NCBI GenBank assembly: GCA_048201935.1
Contig: DBFBGR010000019.1
Location: 1 to 64,000, forward strand
Reading direction: 5' to 3'
DNA: 64,000 bases
Origin: MGBC124762 sp048201935
Lineage (GTDB): Bacteria > Bacillota > Clostridia > Oscillospirales > Oscillospiraceae
In this document: in pieces, positions 1-7,560 of the stretch
How the letters are laid out: each line of letters starts with the position of its first letter
Numbering within the stretch: position 1 is the stretch's first letter
Program-made: the position numbers and the translations under genes
Notes under the pieces: model-generated
Seen by the model: the letters and a program-made list of their open reading frames with translations, nothing else
What the model was told of the DNA's origin: nothing
Database searches by the model: none

Positions 1-8
1 TCAAAGGG

Positions 9-350
9 CTATCTGAACTTTAAATAGCAGGCCAGGAAGAACATGACCTCCGAGGGGCTGTCGATATCCCGAGGGTGCGGCCCCACCAGCCGCGCCATCT
101 GGTAGGGGTCCTTTCGGATCCTATTCCAGCATTCGTTGCACAGCCGCTCCAACTGCTTCGTCACCGCGCCGCATTTCTTCCCATGCTTTTCCGCCACTAC
201 GGTATAGATGTCCCGGCTCAGCTGTATGGAGCTTCTGCTTCGTCCTCGGACGAACATCAGGCGATAGGCCAGCTCTACCGCGTCCACCAGCGGCTGGGTA
301 TTCATGCCGGAAAAGCCAAAAATAGATCGGATTAGATCGTTTGCGCCCAT
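9..350 (-). CDS. Stand-alone Spo0A C-terminal (DNA-binding) domain protein
   Basis: This 113-residue protein resembles the effector (sigma-A-contacting, DNA-binding) domain of the sporulation master regulator Spo0A without its receiver domain. The pattern LSRDIYTVVAEKHG...VTKQLERLCNECWNR lines up with the Spo0A segment ITKVLYPDIAKKF...ASRVERAIRHAIEVAW, and SPSEVMFFLACYLKF with the last Spo0A helix. No phosphorylatable Asp domain exists upstream. The start ATG has an AAAGGAG ribosome site about nine bases upstream, inside a hairpin loop. Two 0A-box-like sites lie upstream. Known for the family: Spo0A-C binds TGTCGAA. Inferred: a regulator outside direct phosphorelay control. The call is from motif memory; the target set is unknown. 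Confidence 0.72.
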   Translation of the reverse strand: MGANDLIRSIFGFSGMNTQPLVDAVELAYRLMFVRGRSRSSIQLSRDIYTVVAEKHGKKCGAVTKQLERLCNECWNRIRKDPYQMARLVGPHPRDIDSPSEVMFFLACYLKFR

Positions 351-387
351 GATGGAAGTCTCCTTTTTTTGTGGATACTTCCATCAT
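349..387 (-). promoter_or_regulatory. Inverted repeat enclosing the ribosome site of the Spo0A-C gene
   Basis: Eleven-base perfect arms ATGATGGAAGT (349-359) and ACTTCCATCAT (377-387) flank a 17-base loop. In the minus-strand transcript the loop holds the AAAGGAG ribosome site and one arm contains the start codon of the Spo0A-C-like gene. Seen directly; a role in translational control is inference. Confidence 0.5.
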
Positions 388-414
388 ACACAAGCTCGAT
401 TTGATTGGCTCGTT

Positions 415-431
415 TTCGACACAAGTCGACA
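415..431 (-). promoter_or_regulatory. Tandem Spo0A boxes (0A boxes)
   Basis: On the minus strand the sequence contains TGTCGAC then TGTCGAA, starting exactly 10 bp apart (plus-strand 425-431 and 415-421). The second is a perfect match to the known 0A box TGNCGAA and the first differs at one base. Ten-base spacing is that of the Spo0A dimer on tandem boxes. They lie about 65-80 bp upstream of the Spo0A-C-like start codon. No clear sigma-A -10 was found nearby. Confidence 0.5.
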
Positions 432-477
432 GAACTTCCATTTTCTTCTATTCGCAAGCAAATAGGAACGAGAACGC

Positions 478-516
478 AAAAGACCTCCCACGCCCGACGG
501 CATGGGAGGTCTTTTT
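478..516. terminator. Rho-independent terminator after the aminotransferase
   Basis: Arms AAAGACCTCCCA and TGGGAGGTCTTT form a strong stem flanked by T runs on both strands. It sits downstream of the aspartate aminotransferase, read leftward, and upstream of the Spo0A-C gene, so it separates the two transcripts. Confidence 0.8.
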
Positions 517-536
517 GTCACTATTTTGGGAATTCT

Positions 537-1727
537 TTAGCTCTGCAGGAACTTCTCCAGCCGGTCCAGGCCCTCCTTGATGTTCTCCATGGAGGTAGCA
601 TAGGACCAACGAACAAAGTTGGGCGCGCCGAAGCCGGAGCACGGCACCACGGCCACCAGGCCCTTTTTCAGGAAGAGGTCGGCGAAGTCGTCCCCGTCCT
701 TGATGGTCACGCCGTGGAGGGTCTTGCCCACCAGCTTTTCCAGGTTCATCATCACGTAAAACGCCCCCTGGGGCTTGATGCAGCTGACGCCGGGGATGGT
801 GTTCATCCGCTCCACGATGTAGTCGCGCCGCTCCTCAAAGGCCGCGCGCATATCGTCGATGTCTTCCTGCTGGCCAGCCAGGGCCTCCACCGCCGCCCAC
901 TGGGCGATGGTGCTGGGGTTGCCGGTGGAGTGGCTGAGGTAGTTGGCCATGACCTTGGCCAACTGCGAGTTGGCGGCGGCATAGCCGATGCGCCATCCGG
1001 TCATGGCATAGGACTTGGAAACACCGTTGACCAGGATGGTCCGCTCCTTGATCTCCTCGCCCAGAGAGGCAAAGGAGGTAAACTTGGCTCCATCATAGAC
1101 CAGGCTGTAATAGATTTCGTCGGCAATGACATAGATGTCCCGCTGGACGCACACCTGGGCGATCTGCTCCAGCTCCTCCTTGGTGTACATCATGCCGGTG
1201 GGGTTGGAGGGGTTGTTGAGCATCAGCGCCTTGGTCTTGGGGGTAATGGCCGCGTCCAGTTGCTGGGCGGTCATCTTAAAGCCGTTCTCCTCGGTGGCGG
1301 TGACCACAACCGGCACGCCGCCGGCCATCCGGATCATCTCCTCGTAGCTCACCCAGTAAGGGGCGGGCAGGACCACCTCGTCCCCCGGGTCCAGCAGACA
1401 GCGAAGGGCGATGTAGATATTATGCTTGGCGCCGCTGGAGGCCACGATCTGCGTGGGCTCGTACTCCAGCCCACAGTCCTCCTTCAGCCGCTTGCAGGCG
1501 GCCTGGCGCAGCTCCATCAGTCCGGCGGCGGGGGTATAGCGGGTCTTGTTGGCCCGGATAGCCTCCATACCCGCGTCCTTGATATGCTGCGGGGTGTCAA
1601 AGTCGGGCTCACCCGCGCCAAAGCCGATGACATCGATGCCGTCGGCGCGCATCTGCTTGAACATACTGTCGATGGCCAGGGTGGTGGACGCCCGGACCCC
1701 TTGGGCCAGCTTGGAAATCGGTTTCAT
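537..1727 (-). CDS. aspC: Aspartate aminotransferase (PLP, class I)
   Basis: This cytosolic enzyme transfers the amino group between aspartate and 2-oxoglutarate. The 396 residues are the usual length for the Bacillus AspB-type subgroup. Visible motifs are GAGEPDFDTP near the N-terminus, NNPSNPTG at about 171-178 (substrate/PLP binding), the DEIYYSLVYDG strand, and the Schiff-base lysine in VSKSYAMTGWRIGY at residue 238. The C-terminal FVRWSYATSMENI segment supplies the carboxylate-binding arginine. The ATG follows an AAAGGAGTGG ribosome site and a near-consensus promoter at 1763-1791, so the gene appears monocistronic, ended by the hairpin at 478-516. Substrate preference among related amino acids cannot be read from sequence. 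Confidence 0.93.
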   Translation of the reverse strand: MKPISKLAQGVRASTTLAIDSMFKQMRADGIDVIGFGAGEPDFDTPQHIKDAGMEAIRANKTRYTPAAGLMELRQAACKRLKEDCGLEYEPTQIVASSGAKHNIYIALRCLLDPGDEVVLPAPYWVSYEEMIRMAGGVPVVVTATEENGFKMTAQQLDAAITPKTKALMLNNPSNPTGMMYTKEELEQIAQVCVQRDIYVIADEIYYSLVYDGAKFTSFASLGEEIKERTILVNGVSKSYAMTGWRIGYAAANSQLAKVMANYLSHSTGNPSTIAQWAAVEALAGQQEDIDDMRAAFEERRDYIVERMNTIPGVSCIKPQGAFYVMMNLEKLVGKTLHGVTIKDGDDFADLFLKKGLVAVVPCSGFGAPNFVRWSYATSMENIKEGLDRLEKFLQS

Positions 1728-1762
1728 GGTCTGAATGCCACTCCTTTCTCACACTGTGACAT

Positions 1763-1791
1763 ATTATATTCGCTCTCTTGCAAAAATGCAA
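1763..1791 (-). promoter_or_regulatory. Sigma-A promoter of the aspartate aminotransferase
   Basis: Minus strand TTGCAT - 17 bp - TATAAT, directed at the aminotransferase start 36 bp downstream. The -35 box overlaps a 16-bp palindrome, CTTGCA-AAAA-TGCAAG (1777-1792), which could be an operator. Confidence 0.75.
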
Positions 1792-1812
1792 GCACAACTT
1801 TTGGAAAACAGG

Positions 1813-1853
1813 GGCAAAATGAAGGATGATGGCATTTATCATTCATTTTTGCC
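1813..1853. repeat. Imperfect inverted repeat upstream of the aminotransferase promoter
   Basis: GGCAAAATGA plus ATGAT on the left mirror ATCAT plus TCATTTTTGCC on the right, around a short centre, with a three-base bulge. It lies between the fumarase terminator and the aminotransferase promoter in a non-coding gap. Function unknown; it may be an extra transcription stop or a protein site. Confidence 0.45.
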
Positions 1854-1887
1854 AGCACTCCCCTGCCGAATGACGGAAAAATTGGGC

Positions 1888-1920
1888 AAAAAGCACCCGG
1901 AGCGATCCCCGCTCCGGGCT
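1888..1920 (-). terminator. Terminator after the fumarase beta subunit gene
   Basis: Minus strand CCCGGAGCG - loop - CGCTCCGGG followed by TGCTTTTT, placed ten bases past the stop codon of the fumarase beta gene. Confidence 0.8.
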
Positions 1921-1930
1921 TGTCACAGGT

Positions 1931-2458
1931 TCAGCGGTACAGATCGCGGCCCCGGCTGTCGATGGCGACAGTCAAGGGCAGGTCCCGGACCTCCATCTCC
2001 TTCACGCTCTCACAACCCAGATCGTCAAAGGCCACCACCCGGCTGGATAGGATACGCTGGGCGATGAGGGCCCCCGCGCCGCCCACGGCGGCGAAGTAGA
2101 CCGCGCCGTTTCGCGCGATGGCCTCCACCACGGCGTCGGAGCGGTCGCCCTTGCCGATCATGGCCCGCAGACCCAGGTCCAGCAGACGAGGCGCGTAGGG
2201 GTCCATGCGCCCGGAGGTGGTGGGGCCGCAGGAGCCCACGGCCATACCCTGCTGGGCGGGGGTGGGTCCGGCATAGTAGATGACGGAGCCGGAGAGCGGG
2301 AAGGGCGGCTCCTTTCCCTCGTCCAGCAGTTGAAAAATGCGCTTATGGGCCGCATCCCGGGCGGTGTATACTCTGCCCGAGAGCAACACCCGGTCCCCGG
2401 CCTTCAGTTCGCTGGCGGCGGAGGCCAGTTGGTCCACGCTCAACGACAGCTCACGCAT
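1931..2458 (-). CDS. Fumarate hydratase class I (Fe-S), beta subunit / C-terminal domain
   Basis: The protein of 175 residues matches the swivelling C-terminal half of iron-sulfur fumarases and L(+)-tartrate dehydratases. Family signatures include the LSGRVYTARDAAHKR segment (substrate-binding, conserved as GRDAAHK), VIYYAGPTP, and GSCGPTTSGRMD. In two-subunit enzymes it works with an alpha subunit carrying the 4Fe-4S cluster to interconvert fumarate and malate. The ATG lies in ATGCGTGA, overlapping the stop of the upstream DivIVA-like gene by eight bases, so translation is probably coupled. Odd: no alpha subunit gene is adjacent, although the two are usually neighbours. It may pair with an alpha subunit elsewhere; tartrate dehydratase TtdB is an alternative. 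Confidence 0.88.
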   Translation of the reverse strand: MRELSLSVDQLASAASELKAGDRVLLSGRVYTARDAAHKRIFQLLDEGKEPPFPLSGSVIYYAGPTPAQQGMAVGSCGPTTSGRMDPYAPRLLDLGLRAMIGKGDRSDAVVEAIARNGAVYFAAVGGAGALIAQRILSSRVVAFDDLGCESVKEMEVRDLPLTVAIDSRGRDLYR

Positions 2459-3119
2459 CGTTTTCCGGAGCCTTGTCGGTGTCCACAATGTCCTCCAGCC
2501 GCTTGCCGTGGGCGTCCAGCTCGGCGTTGACCCCGTCTAAAGAGCGGACGGTGCGCTCCAGCTGAGTGGAGGCGTTGGACAGCGTGGCGGCCACGTCCGA
2601 GCGCAGGCGGGCGTAGCTGGACTCCACCTGGCGCAGCCACTCGGCGGTGCGGCGGCGGACCGCCGCGGCGTCCTCCTCACCCTGCTTGACGATGACCTGG
2701 GCCCGGTTGTGGGCGTCCAGCTCGATGGTGGCGGCCTTTTCCTTCAGAGCCTCGTAGGCCTTGGCGGCGGGGGCCATGCGGTCGGCGGCCTCCTGGAGCG
2801 CGGCCAGGTCGGCCTGAACGGCCTGGAGCCGCAGACGCAGCTCCTCACGCTGGCTCTGGGTCTGACGCAACTCCTCCAGGGCCAGCTCCAGCTCCTCCTT
2901 GCACCGCTGGGCGTCCTTGCCTGCCGCGGCGGCCTCCTCGGAGGCCAGGGAGCCCTGCTCCTCTACCTGGGAGCGCTGGCTTCGCTCCTGCTCCAGGTCC
3001 TTTTTCAGGCTCTGGAGCTGGGCGGCGTGGTCCTTGTGGACCGCTTCGATATAGCCCAGTACGTCCCGGCGGTTAAAGCCCAGGGCCGAGGTGCGGAAAC
3101 GGTATTCTCCAACGCTCAT
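2451..3119 (-). CDS. DivIVA-like coiled-coil protein
   Basis: This 222-residue cytosolic protein starts with YRFRTSALGFNRRDVLGYIEAV, resembling the N-terminal membrane-curvature domain of DivIVA/GpsB proteins (a typical F..S.FGY...EVD.FI pattern). Residues about 37-125 are a strongly charged, heptad-like coiled coil rich in Glu, Gln, Leu and Arg. The C-terminal third also looks helical. The ATG follows CGAGGAGAG and a promoter at 3171-3199. It is translationally joined to the fumarase beta gene, which has no obvious functional link. A role in cell division or polar organisation is inferred from the N-terminal resemblance only. Confidence 0.65.
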   Translation of the reverse strand: MSVGEYRFRTSALGFNRRDVLGYIEAVHKDHAAQLQSLKKDLEQERSQRSQVEEQGSLASEEAAAAGKDAQRCKEELELALEELRQTQSQREELRLRLQAVQADLAALQEAADRMAPAAKAYEALKEKAATIELDAHNRAQVIVKQGEEDAAAVRRRTAEWLRQVESSYARLRSDVAATLSNASTQLERTVRSLDGVNAELDAHGKRLEDIVDTDKAPENDA

Positions 3120-3170
3120 ATCAACACTCTCCTCGCCGTTGTTTGGCGTGTTTTTCCAAAATTCCTATTT

Positions 3171-3199
3171 ATTCTATCATGTTCTTGCCCTTCTGGCAA
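3171..3199 (-). promoter_or_regulatory. Sigma-A promoter of the DivIVA-like/fumarase beta pair
   Basis: Minus strand TTGCCA - 17 bp - TAGAAT, 52 bp upstream of the DivIVA-like start. A short hairpin (CTTGCC-AGAA-GGGCAAG) overlaps the -35 box. Confidence 0.6.
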
Positions 3200-3260
3200 G
3201 GGCTTGTTTCATTAAATTGCCCCTTCCCTCCACTGGCCATACCTCTTAATAAACAAAGCA

Positions 3261-3289
3261 TTGACGCAAGTGGGCGGCGGGTGTATAAT
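3261..3289 (+). promoter_or_regulatory. Sigma-A promoter of the methyltransferase/ecf run
   Basis: TTGACG - 17 bp - TATAAT, 39 bp upstream of the methyltransferase ATG. It is the only strong plus-strand promoter seen before the ecfA1-ecfA2-ecfT-truA block and probably drives all of it. Confidence 0.8.
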
Positions 3290-3327
3290 ATGTTGTTAAA
3301 TTTTGCGTAGAAAGGGGGCGGCTGGAT

Positions 3328-4191
3328 ATGTGGGTAGCCGACGGTTGGAAGGATTACCGCTTGCTGGACTGCTCCGAAGGCGAAAAGCTGGAGCGGTGGG
3401 GAGATTACACCCTGGTGCGGCCCGACCCTCAGGCCATTTGGCGCACGCCTAGGAAAAATCCCGGCTGGCACGCCCCCGACGCCCGGTACGCCCGCTCCTC
3501 CACCGGCGGCGGCCAGTGGAGCAAGGGCCGCCTTCCCGAGCGGTGGACGGTCTCCTACAAGGACCTGACCTTCAACATCAAGCCTATGAACTTCAAACAC
3601 ACCGGGCTCTTCCCCGAGCAGGCGGCCAACTGGGACGTGCTGCGAGGGCTCATTCAAGGGGCGGGCCGGGAGATCAACGTGCTGAATCTCTTTGCCTATA
3701 CCGGCGGGGCCACCGTGTCCTGTGCCGCCGCGGGGGCCAAGGTCTGCCATGTGGACGCGGCCAAGGGCATGGTGGCCTGGGCCAAGGAAAACGCCAGGTC
3801 TTCGGGCCTGGAGGACGCGCCCATCCGCTATATCGTGGACGACTGCGCCAAGTTCGTGGAGCGGGAAATCCGCCGGGGCCGCCGCTACGACGGCATCATC
3901 ATGGACCCGCCCAGCTATGGCCGGGGCCCCTCGGGAGAGATCTGGAAGCTGGAAGAGAACCTCTGGGGCTTTGTGGAGCTGGTGACTCAGGTGCTGTCCG
4001 ACCAGCCCCTTTTCTTCTTCATCAACTCCTACACCACGGGCCTGGCTCCGTCGGTGCTCACCTATATTTTGGAATCTCTGGTCACCACACGCCATGGCGG
4101 ACACAGCGTCAGCGATGAGCTGGGCCTACCGGTAGAGGACACCGGACTGGCTCTCCCCTGCGGCGCCACAGGCCGGTGGACGGCAAGCTGA
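3328..4191 (+). CDS. Class I SAM-dependent methyltransferase (RlmI/RlmK-like catalytic domain)
   Basis: The 287-residue protein has a Rossmann methyltransferase core related to the 23S rRNA methylases RlmI/RlmK. The SAM-binding motif is VLNLFAYTGGATVSCA at about 117-132, followed by HVDAAKGMVAWAKEN (motif II) and the catalytic-type motif MDPPSYGRG (about 193-201). The RNA-binding PUA domain of RlmI is missing; the first 100 residues instead form a W-rich region (WRTPRKNPGW). The ATG has an AAAGGGGGCGG ribosome site. It is followed after 19 bp by ecfA1. The exact target nucleotide is unknown; protein or small-molecule methylation cannot be excluded. Confidence 0.82.
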   Translation: MWVADGWKDYRLLDCSEGEKLERWGDYTLVRPDPQAIWRTPRKNPGWHAPDARYARSSTGGGQWSKGRLPERWTVSYKDLTFNIKPMNFKHTGLFPEQAANWDVLRGLIQGAGREINVLNLFAYTGGATVSCAAAGAKVCHVDAAKGMVAWAKENARSSGLEDAPIRYIVDDCAKFVEREIRRGRRYDGIIMDPPSYGRGPSGEIWKLEENLWGFVELVTQVLSDQPLFFFINSYTTGLAPSVLTYILESLVTTRHGGHSVSDELGLPVEDTGLALPCGATGRWTAS

Positions 4192-4210
4192 CCGATCGCG
4201 AGGAAACGAT

Positions 4211-5071
4211 ATGGAAACACCCATCATCCAAACAGAGGACCTGCGGTTCTCTTATCCCAGCGCCGAAGGCGTAACGCCGGTGGTGCTGGACGGTGTGGAC
4301 CTGGCCATCGAGCCGGGCTCCTTTGTGGCGGTCCTGGGCCACAATGGCTCAGGTAAGTCCACCCTGGCCAAGCATCTCAACGGCATTTTACTGCCCTCCG
4401 GCGGCAAGGTCTATGTGGACGGTATGGACACCGCCGACGAAGCCCGACTTTTGGACATCCGCCGCACGGTGGGCATGGTCTTTCAAAACCCGGACAACCA
4501 GATCGTAGCCAACGTGGTGGAGGAGGATGTGGCCTTCGCCCCGGAGAATCTGGGGGTGCCCTCGGAGGAGATCCGCCAGCGGGTGGACGAGGCGTTGGAA
4601 ATGGTGGGTATGAGCCAGTATGCCACCCACGCCCCGCACCTGCTCTCCGGCGGACAGAAGCAGCGCATCGCCATCGCTGGGGTCATCGCCATGCGTCCTC
4701 GGTGCATCGTCATGGACGAGCCAACCGCCATGCTGGACCCGGTGGGCCGACGAGAGGTCATTGAGACGGTGAAGTCCCTCAACGAGCGCTACGGCATGAC
4801 CGTGGTCCTCATCACCCACCACATGGACGAGGCCGCTCAGGCCCAACGGCTGGTGGTCATGTCCAAGGGCCGGGTGGTCTTTGACGCGACCCCCAAGGAA
4901 GTCTTTGCCCACGTGGAGGAGATGAAGGCCATCGGGTTGGATGTGCCCGACACGGTGGAGCTCTGCTGGGCCCTTTCCAAGGCTGGGTACGACGTGCCCC
5001 TGGACCGGCTCAGCGACGACGAGTGCGCCCAAGCTCTCTACGAGCTGCTTTCAGCCAAAAAACGGGCGTGA
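4211..5071 (+). CDS. ecfA1: Energy-coupling factor transporter ATPase EcfA1
   Basis: This 286-residue ABC ATPase energises uptake of vitamins or metal ions through EcfT and interchangeable S components at the membrane. Walker A is GHNGSGKST (residues 43-51), the Q-loop is VFQNPDNQIV, the signature is LSGGQKQR and Walker B is IVMDEPTAMLDP, then the H-loop in LITHHMDEA. The GAGGAAACGAT ribosome site precedes the ATG. It is the first of the conserved ecfA1-ecfA2-ecfT-truA block. No S component gene is linked, which fits a group II ECF module shared by several S proteins. Confidence 0.95.
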   Translation: METPIIQTEDLRFSYPSAEGVTPVVLDGVDLAIEPGSFVAVLGHNGSGKSTLAKHLNGILLPSGGKVYVDGMDTADEARLLDIRRTVGMVFQNPDNQIVANVVEEDVAFAPENLGVPSEEIRQRVDEALEMVGMSQYATHAPHLLSGGQKQRIAIAGVIAMRPRCIVMDEPTAMLDPVGRREVIETVKSLNERYGMTVVLITHHMDEAAQAQRLVVMSKGRVVFDATPKEVFAHVEEMKAIGLDVPDTVELCWALSKAGYDVPLDRLSDDECAQALYELLSAKKRA

Positions 5072-5113
5072 CCCCACGGGGCACGCACCTTGATTTTGCA
5101 AAGGAATTCGTCT

Positions 5114-5977
5114 ATGGAACCCATTTTGGAGACAAAACATCTGTGCCACACCTACTCCCCGGGCACGCCCTTTGAGCACGGGGCCCTGCGGGACGTGGAC
5201 CTCACGGTATATCAAGGCGAGTACCTGGGCGTCATTGGACGCACCGGGTCGGGTAAATCCACCCTCATCCAGCACCTCAACGGCCTTTTGAAGCCCACCT
5301 CCGGACAGGTGCTGCTCCGGGGCCAGGACATCTGGGCCTCCAAGGAGGCCACCCGCCAGGCCCGGTTCGAGGTGGGGCTGGTGTTCCAATACCCCGAATA
5401 TCAGCTTTTTGAGGAGACCGTCTATAAGGACATCTCCTTCGGCCCCAAGAATATGGGTCTGGACGACGCTGAGATCGACCGCCGGGTGCGCCAGGCGGCG
5501 GCCTTTGTGGAGCTGGGCGACGACATTCTGGAGCAGTCCCCCTTTGAGCTCTCCGGCGGACAGAAGCGCCGGGTGGCCATCGCCGGGGTCATTGCCATGG
5601 AGCCCAGCGTCCTGATCCTGGACGAGCCCACCGCCGGGCTGGACCCGGTGGGTGTGGAGCATATTTTGGACAACATCCGGGCCTATCACCGGGCTAAAAA
5701 CGCCACGGTCATCATCGTGTCTCACTCCATGGAGGAGATGGCCCGGACGGTGGAACGCGTCGTGGTGGTCCACGACGGCACGCTCCCCTTCCAGGGTACG
5801 CCCCGGGAGGTCTTTGCCCACGGCGCGGAGTTGGAAAAGATCGGTCTGGGCGTGCCCCAGATGACCCGGGTATTCCACCGCCTCCAGGCCCTGGGCGCGG
5901 ACATTGATCCTTCGGTTTACACCGTGGAGCAGGCCCGGGACGCCATTTTGGCCGCTTTGGGAAAGGCGGTGGTGTGA
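5114..5977 (+). CDS. ecfA2: Energy-coupling factor transporter ATPase EcfA2
   Basis: The second ABC ATPase (287 residues) of the ECF heterodimer has Walker A GRTGSGKST, Q-loop VFQYPEYQLFEETV with the typical EcfA2 sequence KDISFGPKNMGL, signature LSGGQKRR and Walker B LILDEPTAGLDP. The ATG at 5114 was preferred over an in-frame TTG at 5090 because AAAGGA lies 9-10 bases before it and family alignment begins at MEPILETKHL. It is followed directly by ecfT (one base between stop and start), which indicates translational coupling. Confidence 0.95.
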   Translation: MEPILETKHLCHTYSPGTPFEHGALRDVDLTVYQGEYLGVIGRTGSGKSTLIQHLNGLLKPTSGQVLLRGQDIWASKEATRQARFEVGLVFQYPEYQLFEETVYKDISFGPKNMGLDDAEIDRRVRQAAAFVELGDDILEQSPFELSGGQKRRVAIAGVIAMEPSVLILDEPTAGLDPVGVEHILDNIRAYHRAKNATVIIVSHSMEEMARTVERVVVVHDGTLPFQGTPREVFAHGAELEKIGLGVPQMTRVFHRLQALGADIDPSVYTVEQARDAILAALGKAVV

Positions 5978-5978
5978 T

Positions 5979-6797
5979 ATGGCGATGAAGGATATTACCC
6001 TGGGCCAATACTTCCCCGGTGACACCGTCATCCACCGGCTGGACCCCCGGACCAAGCTTCTCTTTACCGTGTTCTACATCGTGGCGCTGTTTATGGCCAA
6101 GGGCTATGTGAGCTACGGTGTGATGCTGGGCGTGCTGGTGCTGTGCGTGGCGTTGTCGAGAATCAAGGTCAAGGTCCTGCTGCGCAGTATGCGCGCGGTG
6201 GTCTTCATCGTAGTCATCACCGCTCTTTTGAACCTCTTTTATACCGCCGGCGGCCCCGAGGAAGCGCCCCTCTTCTCCTGGTGGATCTTCACCGTCTACC
6301 CCGCCGGCGTCAAGTCCGCCGCCTTTATGATCCTGCGCATCCTCATGCTCATCTCCTGCACCTTTTTACTCACCTATACCACCTCCCCCATCCTCATCAC
6401 CGATGGTCTGGAGCGGCTTTTGAGCCCGCTGAAGAAGCTTCGGGTCCCTGTTCACGAGCTGGCCATGATGATGTCCATCGCTCTTCGCTTCATCCCCACG
6501 CTGATCGAGGAGACCGACAAGATCATGTCTGCCCAAAAGGCCCGGGGGGCCAGCTTTGACACGGGCAATCTCGTCCAGAAGGCCAAGGCTCTGGTGCCGC
6601 TGCTGGTGCCACTGTTCATCTCCGCCTTCCGCCGGGCCGACGAGCTGGCGGTGGCCATGGAGTGCCGCTGCTACCACGGCGGCGAAGGCCGGACCCGGCT
6701 GCGGCAGTTGAAGTTCGCCGCCATCGACTACGCCGCGCTGGTCTGGGGTTTTGCCATGTGCGTCATCGTCTGGGTCCTGGCCCGGTACGGACTGTGA
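5979..6797 (+). CDS. ecfT: Energy-coupling factor transporter transmembrane protein EcfT
   Basis: This 272-residue integral membrane scaffold links EcfA1/EcfA2 to S components. Hydrophobic segments lie near residues 27-70, 77-95, 110-140 and 245-268. The C-terminal region contains the two coupling-helix motifs typical of EcfT: SAQKARGASFDTG (A-R-G) and AMECRCYHGG (A.e.RgY). The ATG at 5979 begins the family match MAMKDITLGQYFPGDTVIHRLDPRTK; GGAAAGGCGG in the end of ecfA2 serves as ribosome site. The next gene is truA, as in most Firmicutes. Confidence 0.94.
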   Translation: MAMKDITLGQYFPGDTVIHRLDPRTKLLFTVFYIVALFMAKGYVSYGVMLGVLVLCVALSRIKVKVLLRSMRAVVFIVVITALLNLFYTAGGPEEAPLFSWWIFTVYPAGVKSAAFMILRILMLISCTFLLTYTTSPILITDGLERLLSPLKKLRVPVHELAMMMSIALRFIPTLIEETDKIMSAQKARGASFDTGNLVQKAKALVPLLVPLFISAFRRADELAVAMECRCYHGGEGRTRLRQLKFAAIDYAALVWGFAMCVIVWVLARYGL

Positions 6798-6807
6798 GGT
6801 GGCGGCT

Positions 6808-7560
6808 GTGGAGAGAAACATCGCCTTGAGCCTGATGTACATGGGCACAGCCTACCATGGCTGGCAGGTACAGAAAAATGGCGTTACGGTGGAGTCCACC
6901 CTGGAAAAAGCCTTGGAATGGGTGGTGGGACACCCGGTGAAATGCGTGGGCGCGGGACGGACCGATGCGGGAGTCCACGCCTTGAAATATGTGGCCAACT
7001 TCCACACCACCTCCTCCATCCCCTGCGACCGGCTGCCCCTGGCCGTCAACACCCGCCTGCCCGATGACATCGTGGTCATCCGGGCCACGGAGGTAGGGCC
7101 TGAGTTCAACGCCATCGGCTCATGTATCAAAAAGGAATACACCTACCGCATCTACAACTCCCGCATCCGCAACGCCTTTTTCGTGGACCGGGCCTGGTTC
7201 TACCCCAAGCGGCTGGACGAGACCATTATGCAGCGCTGTGCCGACGAAATGGTGGGCACTCACGACTTCGCCGCGCTGAAAAGCGTGGGCACTGAGACAA
7301 AGACCACCGTGCGGACGGTCTACTACTTCGACATCGCCCGCCAGGGCGACCTCATCGAATGTAAGGTCTGCGCCAACGGCTTTCTCTATAATATGGTACG
7401 GGCCATGGTGGGCACCTGCGTCTACGCTTCCGACGGCAAGCTGGCCCCGGAGGACCTGCCCCGCATCATGGAGCGCGGCGACCGCACCGCCGCCGGACCT
7501 ACCGCCCCACCGGGCGGGCTCTATATGTCAAATCTCTGGTACGAAGAGGATGTCTTATGA
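6808..7560 (+). CDS. truA: tRNA pseudouridine synthase A
   Basis: The enzyme isomerises uridine 38-40 in the anticodon arm of tRNA. The 250 residues fit the family. The catalytic Asp is in GAGRTDAGVHALK at residue 53; other TruA motifs are MGTAYHGWQ near the N-terminus and FLYNMVRAMVGT towards the C-terminus. A GTG start at 6808 is chosen because GAGGTGG lies six bases upstream and the alignment starts at ERNIALSLMYMGTAYHGWQ. Its stop overlaps the next gene's start in ATGA. Confidence 0.94.
   Translation: MERNIALSLMYMGTAYHGWQVQKNGVTVESTLEKALEWVVGHPVKCVGAGRTDAGVHALKYVANFHTTSSIPCDRLPLAVNTRLPDDIVVIRATEVGPEFNAIGSCIKKEYTYRIYNSRIRNAFFVDRAWFYPKRLDETIMQRCADEMVGTHDFAALKSVGTETKTTVRTVYYFDIARQGDLIECKVCANGFLYNMVRAMVGTCVYASDGKLAPEDLPRIMERGDRTAAGPTAPPGGLYMSNLWYEEDVL

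Noticed and set aside
405..1829. A 474-codon open frame antisense to the aspartate aminotransferase
   Set aside because: Composition is that of a shadow frame, with no motifs and no ribosome site; the aminotransferase on the minus strand explains the region.
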